A stretch of DNA of 64,000 nucleotides, taken from assembly GCF_001949145.1 (NCBI RefSeq), contig NW_019091404.1, positions 343,047 through 407,046 of the forward strand, in the 5' to 3' direction. The translations under genes and the position numbers were made by a program. The notes under the pieces were generated by a model. That model did not search any database, was not told where the DNA came from, and was given only the letters and a program-made list of their open reading frames with translations. Shown piece after piece: positions 62,601 to 64,000 of this stretch. Every line of letters starts with the position of its first letter. Positions within the stretch are counted from its first letter, which is position 1. This stretch comes from Acanthaster planci (taxonomy: Eukaryota; Echinodermata; Asteroidea; Valvatida; Acanthasteridae).

Positions 62601-63484
62601 CAACTACGGGTCTATAGGTTATATCATTGGACACGAAATAACGCATGGTTTTGATACTCATGGTAAGTTATATCGTCAGTCAATGACACAGAACCATCGA
62701 TTATCTGAATTTTAAGTTGCTAAAGGAAATTTTAAACTTGAACCTTATATTTGGTGTGGAAGGGTTGTCGTACTACTAATTACAGACATTCTTGGTTTCT
62801 TTTCAATGCAAGCTGTTGTCTGTTATCAAATTAAAAAATATTGCATTTGTTCTTCATTCAAAGGTGGGACGATGTCTCCAGTGCATATTTCATAATTCCG
62901 GGTAATGTTTGTATTTCTTACAGGGTTGATAGACACACGTATAGGGGGTGAAGGCCCTGGGTCAGCCTCGATAAGTCGTGAGTCATTGGACATATTACGG
63001 CAGAAAGCTAAGTGCATCGCCGAGCAGTATTCAGATTTTGTGATGGAAGAAAACAACAGAAACGTAGGCCTTGCTTTGTGGACTGTTTTCTTTTTTCAAC
63101 CGTGTTCAATTAATTAAAAATTAACTGCAAACCTTCATTTTTAAAAGTTTAAAAAAATTACTGGTTCAACACTGGGAATGCTGATTTTAGAAAAACAAGT
63201 AAATTTTCTTTTACAGCTCAACGGAGAACAGACACTGAACGAAAACATTGCTGATAACGGAGGCCTTAGAGAGGCTTATAAGGTATCAATACTATTTTAT
63301 ATTAATTCTGTTGTTGTATATCTGTTGTATATCAATGCAAACTTCAAGCATGCAACAGCCTTACTCTATCTGTTTGGCCAATCTCCGTTTGTCAAAGGCC
63401 TACATGGACAACTTTCCTCACCAGCCTAGTCTTCCCCGTATTCTTTTCACGGAGGAGCAGATGTTCTTCCTGTCATTCTCCCAG
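50700..63484 (+). CDS. M13 metallopeptidase B, partial at window end
   Basis: Tandem paralogue of gene A. Twenty coding exons give 713 codons: 50700-50832, 51460-51567, 52275-52436, 52803-52886, 53824-54041, 54366-54437, 54823-54888, 55217-55333, 55681-55743, 56430-56566, 57052-57274, 58620-58718, 59217-59294, 61266-61369, 61878-61939, 62255-62306, 62595-62662, 62924-63063, 63217-63282, 63398-63484. The last two exons of gene A (Cys, HSPG and C-terminal part) have no match before base 64000, so the gene continues outside. Membrane segment and N-domain match A (CDNFFEYACGGW). Zinc site is canonical, HEITHGFD with H606, E607, H610; third ligand E671 in ENIAD; NAFY is present. Exon 18 is unusual: the family's GRxYDxxGxxxxWW segment, kept in A, is replaced by GLIDTRIGGEGPGSA and similar. 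Exon 12 is followed by a GC donor (AAAAAG|GCAAGT). Fold and anchoring are well supported; activity is uncertain because of exon 18. Confidence 0.9.
53417..53675. mobile_element. hAT-like non-autonomous element in intron 4 of gene B
   Basis: It starts CAGGGGCGGAT and ends ATCCGCCCCTG, short terminal inverted repeats of a kind common in hAT-family elements. The inside has a G-rich run (53431-53458) and the word TCGACCCCATCCGCCC. No transposase frame. Target-site duplications were not clear by eye. Confidence 0.55.
57498..57827. repeat. Inverted repeat in intron 11 of gene B
   Basis: GTGTTCTAAAGCGGACAG and sequence through GTGAGTGGTGAGGGCC (57498-57587) is inverted at 57757-57827. The arms are about 70-90 bases and enclose about 170 bases. 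Probably a folded-back DNA element. Confidence 0.6.
58039..58131. repeat. Direct repeat unit 1, intron 11 of gene B
   Basis: ACCAGAAGGGGTCTATATTA through GGACTTTCCTTGC and TGCTATTGCA. It recurs at 58461-58558 with small changes. Confidence 0.7.
58461..58558. repeat. Direct repeat unit 2, intron 11 of gene B
   Basis: Second copy of 58039-58131, with a short insertion after ACCACTC. It ends about 60 bases before exon 12. Confidence 0.7.
61441..61676. mobile_element. MITE with AACACC/GGTGTT interior
   Basis: Left end GGTGCCAAAACTGAAATGTTAAAA is inverted at the right end as TTTAACATCCCAGTTTTTGCA. The interior is built of repeated AACACC and GGTGTT words, giving many internal hairpins. It lies in intron 14 of gene B and has no coding capacity. 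Confidence 0.6.
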
Positions 63485-63709
63485 GTAAAACAAAGGCCCA
63501 TTTCATCAATATGCTTAATAACTAAATCACTGAATACGGAAACCATAACTGTAAATCAGTTCCTGCCCTTTTTGTTTCGGCTTGATAGAGTACGATATAT
63601 ATGACGTCATGTAGAAACACTATATGGAGTACCCGCGCGCATGTTTCAAGTGCTGGTTCTTGCACTAATGCCTTTTACATACACGCACAGTCTCGATTCA
63701 CTTCGATAC

Positions 63710-63955
63710 TCTATGGTCCTACGTTCCATACTTCCTACGTCCCGTCGGTCCACTTCCAATTGGTCCTGATTTCCATTGTTTCTACGTCCCATTGGTCCCA
63801 CGTCCCATAGGTCCCATGTCCTATGGATCCTACATCCCATTGGTCCAACGTCCCACTGGTCCCAAGTCCCATTGGTGGAATACGTCCCATTGGTCCTACG
63901 TTCTATTGGTTTCACGTCCCATTGGTCCCCAGTCCCATTATATCCCACGTCTCAT
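63710..63955. repeat. Minisatellite, about 18-20 base unit
   Basis: Roughly a dozen imperfect copies of a unit like GTCCCATTGGTCCCACGT. The unit varies by substitution and small indels. It lies where the next introns or exons of gene B are expected, so it is probably intronic. Confidence 0.75.
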
Positions 63956-64000
63956 TGATGTACCCGACCTGACTACCCCACCTCTACTTATAATTGAGGC

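Noticed and set aside
1-64000. CRISPR arrays, operons or other prokaryotic systems
   Set aside because: The spliced genes and SINEs show a eukaryotic genome, and no regularly spaced repeats with unique spacers were found.

Overview
This window comes from an intron-rich animal genome. Genes are split into small exons with GT-AG introns in every phase, and the spacers are full of SINEs and short inverted-repeat (MITE-like) elements. The gene content (single-pass neprilysin-type M13 peptidases, Kazal proteins, a Ly6/uPAR-type GPI protein), the frequent AGGCCTA and TACATGTA words, and the SINE types fit a marine deuterostome invertebrate. An echinoderm is my best guess and a hemichordate is possible; this is an inference from style, not a match. 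No prokaryotic, organellar or viral genes were seen. Single N bases at 23458 and 24794 mark assembly joins.

Layout. Bases 1-6200 hold no gene I can support, only repeats. A plus-strand gene in seven coding exons (6236-10218) encodes a 228-residue secreted Ly6/uPAR-like protein with a GPI-type tail. Three minus-strand genes follow (11541-14225, 20651-22803, 26914-27854). Each has a signal-peptide exon, one Kazal exon and a different C-terminal exon, with all introns in phase 1. I built these models by matching splice sites and reading frame across exons. Together they look like a small cluster of paralogues made by exon shuffling, with a shared ten-cysteine layout. Bases 27855-35156 have no recognisable gene apart from a possible promoter with a noncoding exon, a decayed SINE and some unexplained ORFs.

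The right half holds a tandem pair of plus-strand M13 (neprilysin/ECE family) metallopeptidases. Copy A (35157-44980) is complete, with 22 coding exons and 775 residues. Copy B (50700-63484) has the first 20 coding exons and runs off the window. All 20 shared exons have the same intron phases, so the pair arose by tandem duplication. Both keep the HExxH zinc site and the downstream ENIAD glutamate. They have diverged in different active-site segments: A has HEIMHGFNN, and B has a rewritten exon 18.

Together the window encodes surface and secreted proteins: a GPI-anchored Ly6 protein, three candidate secreted protease-inhibitor-like proteins, and two membrane-anchored ectopeptidases. Nothing in the sequence shows that they act in one pathway. 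Most remaining structure is mobile-element debris: two MITE families whose ends start TACGG, a pair of larger inverted repeats, three SINEs, a hAT-like element, a 1.3-kb direct duplication bounded by N bases, and a minisatellite at the right edge.
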